Shown: positions 35,270 to 46,430, counted from the first letter of the stretch. The stretch is DNA of 64,000 bases from Apteryx mantelli (GCF_036417845.1 NC_089978.1:137944288-138008287); one strand, 5' to 3'. Numbers and translations: made by a program. The notes: generated by a model from the letters alone, not told the origin.

Positions 35270-36511
35270 ATGGAAATTGATGCTGCAGCAACGCTACTCT
35301 CTGCAATCCTCTCTAAGAGAGGGATAGACGCACCGGCGAAACTGCTACACATCTTGATTAAACTGGGACGACGTTGGGGTCACTTTTCTGACACCCACTT
35401 GTTGTTTTCGGTATCTGAATGGCGAGACTTTGGGGAAACCATGTGGCAAAAATCAATTGATGGGGGTGAAAAGGAGGAGAAGGAGATAAAGGTCGTTCGC
35501 GCACTTTGGAGAACTGTGTTAGAGACTCTGAAGGCTTTAAAAGCCGAAAGGAAAGTAGCATGCGCGGCAGCGCAGATGCTGGGTCCGGGAGTCCCTGCTT
35601 CCAAGCCCCAGAACAAGCCAGGGCCCGTTGCGCGATTTTTTGGCTTGCCTGCGGTCAGAGGCATGTCCGGGACGGTTTGCCAGAACGCTACTGAGGTGCG
35701 GGAGAAAGTAGAGGGTCGGAGCCCCGTTACATCGGAGGACGTCCCGAGCCCTGGTCCGAGCCAAAGAAAAGAGGAAGTTGCCGCGCCGGAGGCTGGCGCG
35801 AGCTCTGAGACCAAAGCGGAAGTGCGCCCGGGGGCAGTCCCGAAAGGGGCGGAGGCCGCGCCTCTTGCCGACCTCATAGACTTGGGCGGAGAGAGGTGTC
35901 GACCTTCCCCTACTGCTCCTCCCTTGCCGCCGCCTACCGCACCTCCCCTGAATCCGCCGCACTGCCCGTCACCGCCGCTGCCGGCAGCTCCCTTGTATCC
36001 GCCGCTACCATCAATGCCACCACCCGCACTACCATCATGCCCTCCCCCCACGGAGTACCCACCACTGCCTGCATCTGGAGAGTCATCTGGATGTCACACG
36101 CCTGATGCCGCAAAAACAACACCGTCACCCCAGGGAGCCACTGCAAAAATGTTGCAAGCAGTACTGGAGCGCCTGGAAAAGATAGAGCTGAGGTCGAGCA
36201 GCGGCGAGAAGGAGTTACCGCTCTGTCTACAAAGACCGCCAGGTCAAGCAGCACCAACGCGATGGAGCGGCATTATTAAAGATGCCATTATAGAAGGACA
36301 ATGGAAACCTGTTGGTGGGGCCGAGGGTCCCGCAGCATTAGCGTTCCCTGTGGTACAGCAGAATGGTGCCGCAAAATGGGAACCACATGATTGGAAAATT
36401 TTACAACAAGCTCGTACCACCATCTCAACCTATGGGGGAGGTTGGACTGGACTAGGACCCCAATTTGGAACAATGGTACCCCAAAAGCCTTGCCGCCAGA
36501 CGTCTTTTTGA
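35270..36511 (+). pseudogene. gag: Provirus C gag, truncated in capsid
   Basis: 413 open residues of a class II-like Gag. Residues 1-95 form a helical matrix domain starting MEIDAAATLLSAILSKRGID, with no Gly2 myristoylation site. A long Pro/Ala-rich linker follows (about 115-285), with a PPxY-like PTEYPPLP late-domain candidate near 260 and a short coiled segment MLQAVLERLEKIEL. Capsid begins near FPVVQQNGAAKWEPHDWKIL and breaks off about 50 residues later through a frame change near 36475. The remaining capsid, nucleocapsid and protease are absent. Confidence 0.85.
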
Positions 36512-36530
36512 TATGTGGTGACAGGGCCTG

Positions 36531-36550
36531 GCAGGGACACCCCCCCCTCC

Positions 36551-36582
<32 letters not shown>

Positions 36583-36845
36583 AAAAAGAAAAAGAAAAAA
36601 AAGGGAAAAAAGAAAGTTGATGTTAATAAAGATTCTCAGAGGTGTCTGACCACTAAAAGCTTAGTACAACTTCATAGTGAAGTTGAAATGGCTTGCCTTG
36701 TACTGTAGAGATTTTGACAACTTACCAACCTTTCCTTACACTTGGTACTTTTGTGTCTTGATTTTGGCTAAATTAGCTTAACTCTGAGTTTTGGTTGAAC
36801 CATTCCTGCAGTGCAAGAGGCCATACCATTTTTTTTTGGACCTTA
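36531..36845 (+). other. Non-retroviral insert replacing capsid to RT start
   Basis: About 315 bp between the end of capsid-like sequence and the first RT-like codons. It begins with a C run and an A/G-only tract at 36553-36616, then AT-rich sequence without retroviral similarity, including the short hairpin ACTTCATAGTGAAGT near 36668-36682, and ends in a T run at 36831-36839. I do not recognise its source. It could be host sequence acquired by template switching during reverse transcription, or a later rearrangement. Confidence 0.65.
36553..36616 (+). repeat. A/G-only low-complexity tract
   Basis: About 64 bases of pure A and G, starting with a run of 18 A and continuing as A-runs broken by G. 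It is an unreliable region for sequencing length. Confidence 0.85.
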
Positions 36846-38003
36846 CTTATGCAACCTATGGGAGCCTTGCAGCCCGGAATGCCGTCACCTAGTATGCTGC
36901 CAGAAGGGTGGCACCTACTGATTGTTGATTTGAAGGACTGTTTTTTCACCATTCCGTTACACCCTCAAGACACCCAACGCTTTGCCTTTTCTGTGCCAGC
37001 AATAAACAAGGCTGCGCCCGCGGAGTGCTATGAGTGGGTTGTTTTGCCGCAAGGAATGAAAAACTCACCAACCCTGTGTCAACTTTACGTTGCGTGGGCA
37101 TTGCAGCCACTCCGGGACAAATGGCCAGACACCATAATTTATCACTACATGGACGATATTCTCTGTTGCCAGGAGAAGCCTTTTGTGAAAGAAGCATTAG
37201 AACAGCTAACGGACACTCTGTCCTCAAAGGGACTTATCATTGCACCAGAAAAGATTCAGCGCACGGCTCCATGGAAATACCTTGGATGGTCCATTGCAGA
37301 GTCTAAAATTCGGCCCCAAAAGACAGAACTCACAACGCGGTTAAGCACCCTACATGATGTACAGACCCTGCTTGGGAACGTACAGTGGGTGCGACATTGT
37401 GTTGGTATCTCCAATACCGATATTGCGCCCCTGACGGCGCTATTGCGAGGCACTAATCCCGCTAACAAAATTACCCTGACACCTGAACAACATGCTGTGT
37501 TACAGTGTATCACACAAAAATTGCATTTGGCATGGTCCTCTCGATGCCTCCTAAACCTTCCCATATCCCTAATCATATGCAATGGGAAAGACTCACCATA
37601 TGCAGTCATTTGTCAGTGGCAAAACAGAAGCGGGGAATCTCTCTCCCCTATTCTGATCAATGCCACTGCCAAACGCAAAGATCAAAAAGATGTATTTCAT
37701 ATCTTGGAATGGGTATTCCTGAGTGTACAACCAAAAACGAGTATCCAGACCCGAACCGAAGCAGTAGGTGAATTGATACGCAAAGGGCGATCAAGAATCT
37801 TAGAGATCAGTGGTCAAGAGCCGAATGATATCAGTATACCTGTTAACATGGCTGACCTAGAGTGGTGGCTCCAAAACGCTGTGGCCATACAAAATGCTCT
37901 GTTAGGTTTCTGTGGTAAGGTACATTCGTGTCAGCCTCAGGGAAAGTTATGGCAGGTGCTACAGCGAAATCAATGGATAGAAAAGTCCAAAGTAAGTAGG
38001 TAA
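36846..38003 (+). pseudogene. pol: Provirus C reverse transcriptase (N-terminus missing)
   Basis: RT lacking about its first 70 residues. It opens at MQPMGALQPG, then the first palm motif VDLKDCFFTIPLHPQ, LPQGMKNSPTLCQ, and catalytic YMDD at 37146-37157. The thumb/connection follows to the TAA at 38001-38003. YMDD rather than YVDD fits class II. No internal stop or shift occurs over about 1.15 kb. There is no retroviral start codon, as it would have been made as part of Gag-Pol. Confidence 0.9.
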
Positions 38004-39326
38004 CCCCTTTCAGATGGCGTTACTGTCTACACGGATGCGGGTAAGCGCTTGCGACGTGCCGCGTGCGTGTGGAAAGAAGGTGAGCAATGGAAACAACACG
38101 TCATGGAGGGACAGCCTCGGGATTCCCTTCAGACTTTAGAATTAACTGCGGTAGTTTGGGCTCTAACCAATTGGCTGAATACTCCTTTAAATGTAGTGAC
38201 TGACTCAATGTATGTAGCAGGGATAGTACCACGACTGGAGGACGCCTTAATAAGGGAAACATCTAACCCGAGGTTGGGAAGTCTGTTCATCACCTTGTGC
38301 TCTGTGCTGGGTCAACGAACAGCGGCTTGTTGTGTTATCCACATTCGTAGTCACCAGCTGGATGTGGGGCTAGGCCAAGGCAATCAGCTCGCTGACAGCC
38401 TGGTTAGCTCAGTGTGTCATCTACCCCCTATGGATAAGTTTCAGCAAGCTAGGCAAAGTCACGACATGTTTCATCAAAATGCCAAGGGCTTAAAAAGGCA
38501 ATTTGCCTTGACAGAGAGTGAGGCCCGAGGTATTGTACAGGCCTGCCCAAGATGCGGGAACCATGACCCAGGCATTGGGCTTGGGGTAAATCCAAAAGGG
38601 CTGAAAGCTCTAGAATTATGGCAAATGGATGTCACTCATGTTCCAGAATTTGGTCGGTTAAAGTATGTACATGTGACCGTTGATACCTTTTCAAAAATGA
38701 TATGGGCAACTGCATTACCCGGAGAAAAGGCACAACATGCGTGCAAACACCTGTTGGCTTGTTTCGCCATATTGGGTGTACTGGAGCGGATAAAAATGGA
38801 TAATGGACCTGCCTATATCAGCCACAAATTCAGGGCGTTTCTGTCCCGATGGGGAGTTGATCATGTTACAGGAATCCCACACTCACCCACTGGACAGGGC
38901 CTAGTGGAGCGCACCCATCAAGTGTTAAAAGACTACCTAAGGAAGCAAAAGGGTGAGGAGACGGACGCACAGCAGAGGCTGCACCGTGCGCTCTTCACCC
39001 TGAATTATCTCTGTCTCATGGGCGACTGTGAGGAACCCCCAGTGATAATTCACCACCAAAATCTTAAGTTTAATAATACAACAACATTACCACAGTTTAA
39101 AGTAATGCATAGGGACCCAGTCTCCGGAATATGGATTGGGCCCGCCCCTGTTGTCTTTAATGGTCGAGGTTATATGTGTGTCTCCACAGATCGTGGTCCA
39201 GTGTGGGTACCCAGCAAGAACGTGAAGCCTGTCTTGACTCATCATGACTCATCTAGCGAACAAGAAGACAGAGATCCTGATTCTGGGAATACTGTTCCCA
39301 GTGGCAATGACTCTCCACAAGATTGA
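38004..39326 (+). pseudogene. pol: Provirus C RNase H and integrase, open frame
   Basis: Same frame as RT, separated only by the TAA at 38001-38003. RNase H shows VYTDAGKR (Asp), TLELTAVVWAL (Glu), VVTDSMYV (Asp) and NQLADSLV (Asp). Integrase has the His-His-Cys-Cys zinc site (HDMFHQNAKGL ... CPRCG), core Asp in WQMDVTH near 38628, Asp in KMDNGPAY near 38798, Glu in GQGLVERTH near 38906, and a C-terminal domain ending around VWVPSKNVKPVL. All catalytic residues are present and the frame is open for about 440 codons. Confidence 0.92.
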
Positions 39327-39534
39327 ACACAGACAAAATATGTGGGTTACCTGGGCAAACAAAACAGGGCCACAAGCCTTTTGTCTGTCGCTGGCTTCTG
39401 CTACGCAACCCTTTAGAACCTGCTTAGTAGGAATTCCCGGCTATGATAAAAGCGAATTTTCTGAGTATAGCAGGGGGAGGTGCAACAGCAGTATGCCTGC
39501 TAGTAATTGTAGTGCCGCACTTATTAATGCTTAG
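39244..39534 (+). pseudogene. env: Provirus C env N-terminus
   Basis: 96-residue frame overlapping the end of integrase by 83 bp in another frame, as in alpharetroviruses. A hydrophobic leader (ILILGILFPVAMTL) precedes NMWVTWANKTGPQAFCLSLA, which looks like the start of a mature surface subunit with an N-glycosylation site. It ends soon after because most of SU and the TM ectodomain are deleted. Confidence 0.7.
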
Positions 39535-39584
39535 ACGGATGGCTAACTAACCTGTTTGGAAATCTACCACAGTGGCTAATAGGG

Positions 39585-39944
39585 TTGCTTACTGAAGGCT
39601 TAAGCATATTGATAATCCTTGTAGTTATAGGTTTGTGTTTATGTGTAGTATTAAGCTGTATTAAGAAAGCTCTGCTGAAAGTAGTGAACCAAGCCTGGAT
39701 TGCTCAAAAACAAGAAGGGGGAATTGTGGAAGAATGGTTAAGTGAAAAGGGGCATGATCTCTTAGAAGTGAGCAATCCTGTCTTCACAATAGAGGGAGGA
39801 TCCCTGCGGCTATGTGAACTGTCCTTGAGCATTCCTAGACCATTACAGAAGGGGAAGGCAAGTAGTGGTAAACAAGTAAAGGAGGGGGCTGACAAGCCCC
39901 TCCACGTGAACAGCAACTTTGCACCAATCGTGTATTCGCTTTAG
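39585..39944 (+). pseudogene. env: Provirus C env membrane anchor with tail reading into U3
   Basis: The frame carries a membrane anchor (ILIILVVIGLCLCVVLSCI) and a basic, Gln-rich cytoplasmic tail (KKALLKVVNQAWIAQKQE). It does not stop at the polypurine tract: it crosses it and reads 72 codons of U3 (VEEWLSEKGHDLLEVSNPVF ... NSNFAPIVYSL) to TAG at 39942-39944. The frame is entered without a start of its own, the upstream env being deleted. Confidence 0.75.
39712..39724 (+). promoter_or_regulatory. Polypurine tract of provirus C
   Basis: AAGAAGGGGGAAT directly before the TG of the 3' LTR, the expected plus-strand primer site. Confidence 0.85.
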
Positions 39945-40099
39945 GCGCGTGAACAGAGACTGTAAACCAATCATACAGCTACTGCTAGTGCATGCTTATT
40001 GCTTGTCTATATATACTCTGTGTAAGCTCTAATAAAGGGAGAACGACCATACTCATATTGAGACTCATCGTTACTCCGGGTCTGTCTCCCAGTCCGACA
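39725..40099 (+). repeat. 3' LTR of provirus C
   Basis: 375 bp, identical to 34282-34656 except at 40083 and 40092. Poly(A) signal AATAAA lies near 40031. Confidence 0.95.
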
Positions 40100-40105
40100 C
40101 ACGAA

Positions 40106-41333
40106 GAAAACACTGCCTGTTGAAATGATTCTTGCCATCTGTTTTTTTCCTTAAGCAAGTATGATTAGGTACATTGAAGGGTAATGAACTGGCAGTCAGT
40201 CTTATTAACTCAAATGTACTCTTTATCTCCAGAGCAGCTGCAGCACATGTAGCAACCATGCAGATCACACACACTCAGTAGCTTCAACAATGTGCACCTA
40301 GGACTGAGAGGCAATTCAACCACAATCCATTCAGCCTTGTGGCCTATGTGATGACTTAACAAAAGTGCTAATTTTGTAGTTCAACCTCCAGAAAGTCAGC
40401 AAACATAAAGGAACTACCACTGGACCAGAAAAAGCACACTTCAGATGAAAGGATCCCTTTCCTAAATGTCACTGAGGTATTCACATTTCCTGCAGTAATT
40501 TAGAGGTAGTAAAGTCTCAGACTTGTTTTCACATCCCAATGTAAGATTTAAAACCATGGATAACAAACATGGCTTATGGACAGTGACTGATTTTTTGGTC
40601 AACCTAAGCCCACTGAGGGTTCAGTACCTGTTCCTTTGTTTCTACAAGCCAGCCATTCATCCCTGTATAGGATAAGAATCATAATAGGTGATCTAAAAGT
40701 GAAAGAAACATTCTCATCATTTTCCCAAGTCACTTTTGTTCCACATGAGCTCTGCCTCTGCCTATTTAACGTTCAGATTTTTCTTGAAAATGCTAGTTCT
40801 GTTGTGGTTTTCACTTTATCCATGCAGGTTTTGTTATTTAAAATTTTCAAAGAAACAAAGGTGGGGGGGAGAGGGTAGCATTACTTGAAAAGAAACAAAA
40901 AAATACAAAGCTTCTCCTTATGAAAATAAAATGACTGAATGATTATGCATCTATCCTCTTTGGCCAGTAATCTGCCATCATTTCCTCTATTCAGGTTTAG
41001 GCATATCTAATAATAGTTTTTTACCTCTACCAGTAATAGTTTTTTCCTCCTCCTGCCAAATTTGACTTTGTTATTCCTAATTCTTTTCTTAAATCTAAAT
41101 GGAAATTTCCTTTGAACATTTTTATGCAGTCACTGGTCTGATCAGCCCTCCCTACTCAAACTAGACACTCAGAAAAGCTCCTGAAGGTTAGTTAGATGCT
41201 CTAGGTTAAATGAACTCAGTAGGCTACAGTAGAGTTTTCCCCTTTGATTTCTTTGGCAGATTTTCCAGGCCCAGAGACTGGGATTCATTCTACATAGCTA
41301 AAAAGCTAAGTTGCCCTAGGTTCTCTGTATAGT
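40106..41333. other. Intergenic, no gene seen
   Basis: No recognisable coding or repeat family between provirus C and the CR1 element. Confidence 0.55.
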
Positions 41334-43760
41334 TACAGAATCACAGAATCGCTGAGGTTGGAAGGGACCTCTGGAGATCATCTAGTCCAACCCCCCTGCT
41401 CAAGCAGGGTCACCTAGAGCACATTGCACAGGATTGCATCCAGGCGCGTTTTGAATATCTCCAGAAATAGAGACTCCACCACCTCTCGGGGCAACCTGTT
41501 CCAGTGCTCTGTCACCCTCACAGTGAAAAAGTTTTTCCTCATGTTAAGATGGAAGTGTCTGTGTTTCAGTTTGTGCCCATTGCCTCGCGTCCTGTCGCTC
41601 GGCACCACTGAAAAGAGTCTGGTCCCATCCTCTCGACACCCTCCCTTCAGATACTTGTACACGTTGATAAGATCTCCTCTCAGCCTTCTCTTCTCCAAGC
41701 TAAACAGGCCCAGCTCTCTCAGCCTTTCCTCATAAGAGAGATGCTCCAGTCCCCTAATCATCTTTGTGGCCCTTCGCTGGACTTGCTCCAGTAGTGCCAC
41801 ATCCCTCTTGTACTGGGGAGCCCAGAACTGGACGCAGTACTCTAGATGTGGCCTCAGCAGGGCTGAGTCGAGGGGGAGAATCACCTCCCTCCACCTGCTG
41901 ACAACACTCTTCCTGATGCACCCCAGCATACCATTGGCCTTCTTGGCCACAAGGGCACATTGCTGCCTCATGCTTAACTTGGTGTCCACCAGCACTCCCA
42001 GGTCCTTCTCTGCAGAGCTGCTTTCCAGCAGGTCAACCCCCAACCTGTACTGGTGACTGGGGTTATTCCTCCCCAGGTGCAGGACCCTGCACTTCCCTTT
42101 GTTGAACTTCATGAGGTTCCTCTCTGCCCACCTCTCCAGCCTGTCCAAGTCTCTTTGAATGGCAGCACAGCCCTCTGGCGTATCGGCCACTCCTCCCAGT
42201 TTTGTATCATCAGCAAACTTGCTGAGGGTGCACTCTGTGCCTTCATCCAGGTCATTGATGAAGAAGTTGAACAAGACTGGACCCAGTACTGACCCCTGGG
42301 GGACACCGCTAGCTACAGGCCTCCAACTAGACTCTGCGCCGCTGATCACAACCCTCTGAGTTCTGCCATTCAGCCAGTTCTCAATCCACCTCACTGTCCA
42401 CTCATCTAACCCACACTTCCTGAGCTTGTCTATGAGGATGCTATGGGAGACAGTGTCAAAAGCCTTGCTGAAGTCTAGGTAGACAACATCCACTGCTCTC
42501 CCCTCATCTACCCAGCCAGTCATTCCATCATAGAAGGCTATCAGGTTGGTTAGGCATGATTTCCCCTTGGTGAAGCCATGCTGACTACTCCTGATCACCT
42601 TCTTTTCCTCCACATGCGTGGAGATGGCTTCCAGGATGAGCTGCTCCATCACCTTTCCAGGGATGCAGGTGAGGCTGACTGGCCTGCAGTTCCCTGGGTC
42701 CTCCTTCTTGCCCTTTTTGAAGACTGGGGTGACATTGGCTTTCTTCCAGTCCTCGGGCACCTCTCCTGTCCTCCATGACCTTTCAAAGATGATGGAGAGT
42801 GGCTTAGCAATAATGTCCGCCAGCTCCCTCAGCACTCGTGGGTGCATCCCATCAGGGCCCATGGATTTGTGGGTGTCAAGTTTGCTTAAATGATCTCTAA
42901 CCCACTCCTCCTCCACCAAGGGAAAGTCTTCCTCTCTCCAGACTTTCTCTCTTGCCTCCAGGATCTGGGGTTCCTGAGGGCTGGCCTGAGCAGTAAAGAC
43001 TGAAGCAAAGAAGGCATTCAGTAACTCTGCCTTCTCTGCATCCTTCGTCACCAGGGCACCCACCCCATTCTGCAATGGGCCCACATTTTCCCTAGTCTTC
43101 CTCTTGCTGCTGATGTATTTGAAGTAGCCCTTCTTGCTGTCCTTGACATCTCTAGCCAGATTTAATTCCAAACGGGCCTTAGCCTTCCTTGTTGCATCCC
43201 TACATACTCTGACAACGTTCCTATATTCCTCCCAAGTGGCCTGTCCCCCTTTCCACTTTCTGTATACTTCCTTCTTCTGGTTGAGTTTTGCCAGGAGCTC
43301 CTTGCTCATCCATGCAGGTCTCCTGCCTCCTTTGCTTGACTTCCTACTCATAGGGATGCACCGCTCTTGAGCCTGGAGGAAGTGATGTTTGAATATTAAC
43401 CAGCTCTCTTGAACACTCCTTCCTTCTAGGGCCCTCACCCATGGGATTCCTCCAAGTAGGTCCCTGAAGAGGCCAAAGTTTGCTCTCCTGAAGTCCAGGG
43501 TTGCGATCCTACTTGGTGCCCTGCTGCCTCCTCGCAGGATCCTGAACTCCACCATCTCATGGTCACTGCAGCCAAGGCAGCCCCCAACCTTCACATCTTC
43601 CACCAGTCCTTCTTTGTTTGTTAGTACGAGGTCCAGCAGCACACCTCTCCTTGTTGGCTCCTCCACCACCTGTGTCAAGAAGTTGTCACCAATGCTCTGC
43701 AGGAACCTCCAGGACTGTTTGTGCCTAGCTGTGTTGTCTTTCCTTGTTAATACAAGGTCA
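41334..43760 (-). mobile_element. CR1 LINE, 5'-truncated, long intact ORF2
   Basis: Minus-strand CR1 retrotransposon of about 2.4 kb. The 3' end (plus strand CAGAATCACAGAATCGCTGA near 41334) is the typical avian CR1 terminus. The 5' end breaks near 43760 inside the endonuclease domain, as usual for abortive reverse transcription. The reading frame is uninterrupted throughout the retained part, indicating a comparatively young insertion. Confidence 0.95.
41414..43678 (-). CDS. CR1 ORF2 C-terminal part: endonuclease end and reverse transcriptase
   Basis: About 754 open residues, and the frame stays open further upstream to near 43750, so the true start is lost. The first 50 residues are the end of an APE-type endonuclease ([15 protein letters not shown] ... 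[10 protein letters not shown], with the conserved SDH). The RT domain follows, with [26 protein letters not shown] (Asp of the first palm motif), [13 protein letters not shown] and catalytic FADDTKL. The C-terminal region ends in [12 protein letters not shown]. It copies CR1 RNA at nicked target DNA in active elements; this copy has no endonuclease N-terminus or promoter. Confidence 0.93.
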   Translation of the reverse strand: MTQVVEEPTRRGVLLDLVLTNKEGLVEDVKVGGCLGCSDHEMVEFRILRGGSRAPSRIATLDFRRANFGLFRDLLGGIPWVRALEGRSVQESWLIFKHHFLQAQERCIPMSRKSSKGGRRPAWMSKELLAKLNQKKEVYRKWKGGQATWEEYRNVVRVCRDATRKAKARLELNLARDVKDSKKGYFKYISSKRKTRENVGPLQNGVGALVTKDAEKAELLNAFFASVFTAQASPQEPQILEAREKVWREEDFPLVEEEWVRDHLSKLDTHKSMGPDGMHPRVLRELADIIAKPLSIIFERSWRTGEVPEDWKKANVTPVFKKGKKEDPGNCRPVSLTCIPGKVMEQLILEAISTHVEEKKVIRSSQHGFTKGKSCLTNLIAFYDGMTGWVDEGRAVDVVYLDFSKAFDTVSHSILIDKLRKCGLDEWTVRWIENWLNGRTQRVVISGAESSWRPVASGVPQGSVLGPVLFNFFINDLDEGTECTLSKFADDTKLGGVADTPEGCAAIQRDLDRLERWAERNLMKFNKGKCRVLHLGRNNPSHQYRLGVDLLESSSAEKDLGVLVDTKLSMRQQCALVAKKANGMLGCIRKSVVSRWREVILPLDSALLRPHLEYCVQFWAPQYKRDVALLEQVQRRATKMIRGLEHLSYEERLRELGLFSLEKRRLRGDLINVYKYLKGGCREDGTRLFSVVPSDRTRGNGHKLKHRHFHLNMRKNFFTVRVTEHWNRLPREVVESLFLEIFKTRLDAILCNVL

Positions 43761-44419
43761 TAGACACTTTTGTGTGTGAATTCAATTCAAATACTAAAAT
43801 ACTAAAAAGTGGGTGAACAGAGCTATAGTGACCTAAACATTCAGTCTAAGAATGGGATAAATTGCAGGGCTTCACACAAAAAGAGGTGGAGGAGCCTCTT
43901 GAAACGGGGCAACCCTGGAAAGGTTGCCCATAGAGACCTTATAAGAGCGAGAAAGTACATCTCACCAAGGGCTATAAGATTGTTATATAAAAATGCATTT
44001 AAGAACTATTCTATTTAATAATGCTATTTTTTAAATCTGAAATTCACCCTCTATCACATCACCGTGTCCTAAAGGATACTAGAGGGAAAAAAAAAACAAG
44101 CCACAACATGTTGAAACAAAACAGGTTCCAGTCTCCTGATTTCACTGGAAATGGATTTTAGCTCATTTATTAATATGCAGTAGCAAGGTGGCTGCTAAAC
44201 TATTGGAATTACATATGTTCTAGGATAAATAAATAAATAAATAATTGTATAAACACATGATATTTGCTGCCCAGGTTTACATAGACTCGTATAGCAGTAT
44301 TAAACAGCAACACCACTAAAATTAAGAGCCTCCTAATCACATATAAACACACACATGTATAGCAGGAGGTAGCATCTGGAAGATAGCTTAATGGCACAGA
44401 ATTTAGGAGCTGGGGTTAC
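43761..44419. other. Intergenic; short AAAT repeat
   Basis: No gene seen. A (AAAT)n patch of five units lies near 44226-44244. Confidence 0.55.
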
Positions 44420-44720
44420 ATAAGAAGATTAAAATGACAGTGCTACATCAAACTAGTGGTCCATCTAGCCTATTATTATGCCTCAAATAGCTGTCAATGA
44501 GGGTGCCTTGGGAAGTGAAAGATCATGACAAACATAAAATGATACTTTCCTTAGTACTTTCACAATCTGCCAGTAATCTGTGGCTCAAGGATTTCTTTAC
44601 CCAAATGACTTTTTTCATATGTCTTGAAGAATTTTGCTCAACTGCTTTTGAATGCCTGTAAAATTTTAGCAATAAAATGTGCTATGTTAGATTCTATGGT
44701 GTTAATGGAACCTGTGTGAA
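44420..44720 (-). mobile_element. Ancient CR1-like 3' fragment
   Basis: The plus strand keeps a diverged ACATAAGAA...GTGGTCCATCTAGCCTA block at 44420-44475 followed by text similar to the antisense 3' region of old reptile/bird CR1 (AGTAATCTGTGGCTCAAGGATTTC). Orientation is therefore minus. Very diverged. Confidence 0.5.
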
Positions 44721-45689
44721 TAAATACTTAATTTTGTTTGTTTTGAAGATGGATTACAATCCCCAAAGTAGCTACTTGTTCTACTGGTTTGGCAGTGAGA
44801 TGAGTGGTGATAACAAGAGATGACTAAAAAACTTTCATGCTCTTTGAAAATATGCATTTATTCAATCATTTTCCTATTTATCGTGGCAAAAAACCCCAAG
44901 ACTTTCAATGACTGTGTTTGCAAATGAAAAAGCAAAATAAGACACAGCTCAGACAGTTTAAGGTTTGGATACTCAGCTGGAATGGGACATGATTTGGGAC
45001 ATGAGCAGCTCAGAGAAAGACTTGAATCTAGGCCTCCTATGTATTATCTAATGCCTAATCAGCCAGCTCTTGACAAACTTTGAGTCTTGTTTCTTAGTCG
45101 TCAGAAAATTTCTCACCCTTCTTTGACTAGCACTGCAAGCATCTTCTGATATTTTTTAAAGAAAGATAAAAATAATGCAGAAGGGGAGATGAACCCCTGC
45201 AGAAAAAGAAGTAGATGCACCCAGCACAGAACTTTCATAATTTCAGACTTTGGACTTCAGACTTAACTTTTGGGTTTAGATTTTTCACAAGAATTTCCAA
45301 AATTACAGGACTTCTAGTGCAACTTATGTTGTCCTTGCTGCAAATGTCGCAAGTCAAACAGCCAGAGTCAGGAAAGAAACTTGGAGCAGTGATAAAGAAA
45401 TGAGTGTTATCCACAGAGGGCAAAGGAAGGCACTTGTAGATTCTTTAAGCACCTGTCCAACTTCTTGTCAGAATGCACATACTTAATGCTCTTCACATAA
45501 AACATCAGAATAACTAAATTATAGTAATAGCAAAAGACAAAAAAGAAATCAGATGTGTAAGACTCTGGGGACAGTGAAAGAAACAGCAAAAAGGGAAAGA
45601 GGGCATTAACCTTTGCTTTTCCAGCCTCCGGGAAAAGCCAATTATTTATGTGGCAGGTAGGGGGTGAGATACTATCGAGGAAGTAGAAG
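44721..45689. other. Intergenic, no gene seen
   Basis: No coding or repeat family recognised between the old CR1 fragment and the CpG island. Confidence 0.5.
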
Positions 45690-46430
45690 ATGTGATCTGC
45701 CAGAGAACCACGGCAGGAGCCAGGCAAGCTGAGAGGCCGGATTAACGGGAGGGCCTGGATCCCCGGGCGGAGGAAAGGGAGCCCGGCCCCGGCTGTGACG
45801 GCGGTTCCCTGCGCCGGGGCTGGGGTGCTGCCTGCCACGGGCCCGCCCGGGCGGTCTCCAGCGTGCTGGCGCTTCACTGGTTCTGGGCCAGGGCCGTAAC
45901 GTGACTCCTAGCCGGCCACGGCTCCCGGGGCAAACCCCGCCAGCACCATCCCCGCCTCCAAACAGCGTTTCTTTCCCGCTCCCTCTCCTCGGCCGCCTAA
46001 CTCCTCACCGAAGTGCTCATTTTGGTGAAACATAGAATTAATCGAGTACGTGAGTTCGGGGGCAGAGCAGTGACACGGGAGGACGCTTACGAGGGAACAT
46101 TTTTGGGTGTGCCGTTCCCGGCCGCTCCTGTTGTCCTCCCTTTTTGTCTCGCGCCCAGCCGCAGCTGGCACTTGAGGCGGGGAGGGGGGGAAAGGAGTGC
46201 GCGGGGGCGCCTCGAGCGCGGCGGGTTGGGGTGGGGCGGACGGAACGGTTGGCTTTGGCGGGAAGCGGGGAGGGTGAGGCACTCGCAGACGTTGCGAGTG
46301 GGCTAAGAAGTCCCCCAGCCCGGCGGATGGGAGCGGGGTTTGGTGGGGGTGCTGAGGTTGTGGCAGGGACTGGGGGGGGAGGCAGTGAGGCTGGTGGAAG
46401 CAGAGGAAAAAAGGGTCCTTCCCGTTAGGA
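45690..46430. promoter_or_regulatory. CpG island, likely SYCE3 promoter
   Basis: A sharply GC- and CpG-rich block in otherwise AT-rich DNA, with GGGCGG-type boxes and several CGCG/GGCG clusters. It lies about 1 kb upstream of the first SYCE3 coding exon, so a noncoding first exon probably starts here. Open frames on both strands are a by-product of the high GC content. Confidence 0.7.

Larger units (their letters stand above)
34276..40105 (+). mobile_element. Provirus C: young defective ERV, TSD CACGAA
   Basis: A complete proviral frame: 5' LTR 34282-34656, primer site, leader, gag, pol, env ends, polypurine tract, 3' LTR 39725-40099. The 6-bp duplication CACGAA flanks it at 34276-34281 and 40100-40105. 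The LTRs are 375 bp each with two differences (34640 C vs 40083 T; 34649 C vs 40092 G), about 0.5%, so integration is recent. YMDD in RT, the gag style and the 6-bp duplication indicate an alpha/beta-like (class II) element. It is defective: capsid, nucleocapsid, protease and RT start are replaced by foreign sequence, env is internally deleted, and one stop interrupts pol. Confidence 0.95.

Noticed and set aside
35380-36051. Long minus-strand frames opposite gag of provirus C
   Set aside because: They mirror the GC-rich Pro-coding linker of gag and have no motif, so they are shadow frames.
36391-36708. Lys-rich frame across the A/G tract in provirus C
   Set aside because: The lysine run is simply translation of the A/G-only tract. 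The first part is frame-shifted capsid and the rest unrecognised.
42109-43370. Plus-strand frames opposite the CR1 reverse transcriptase
   Set aside because: They are antisense shadows of an intact ORF2, with no independent support.
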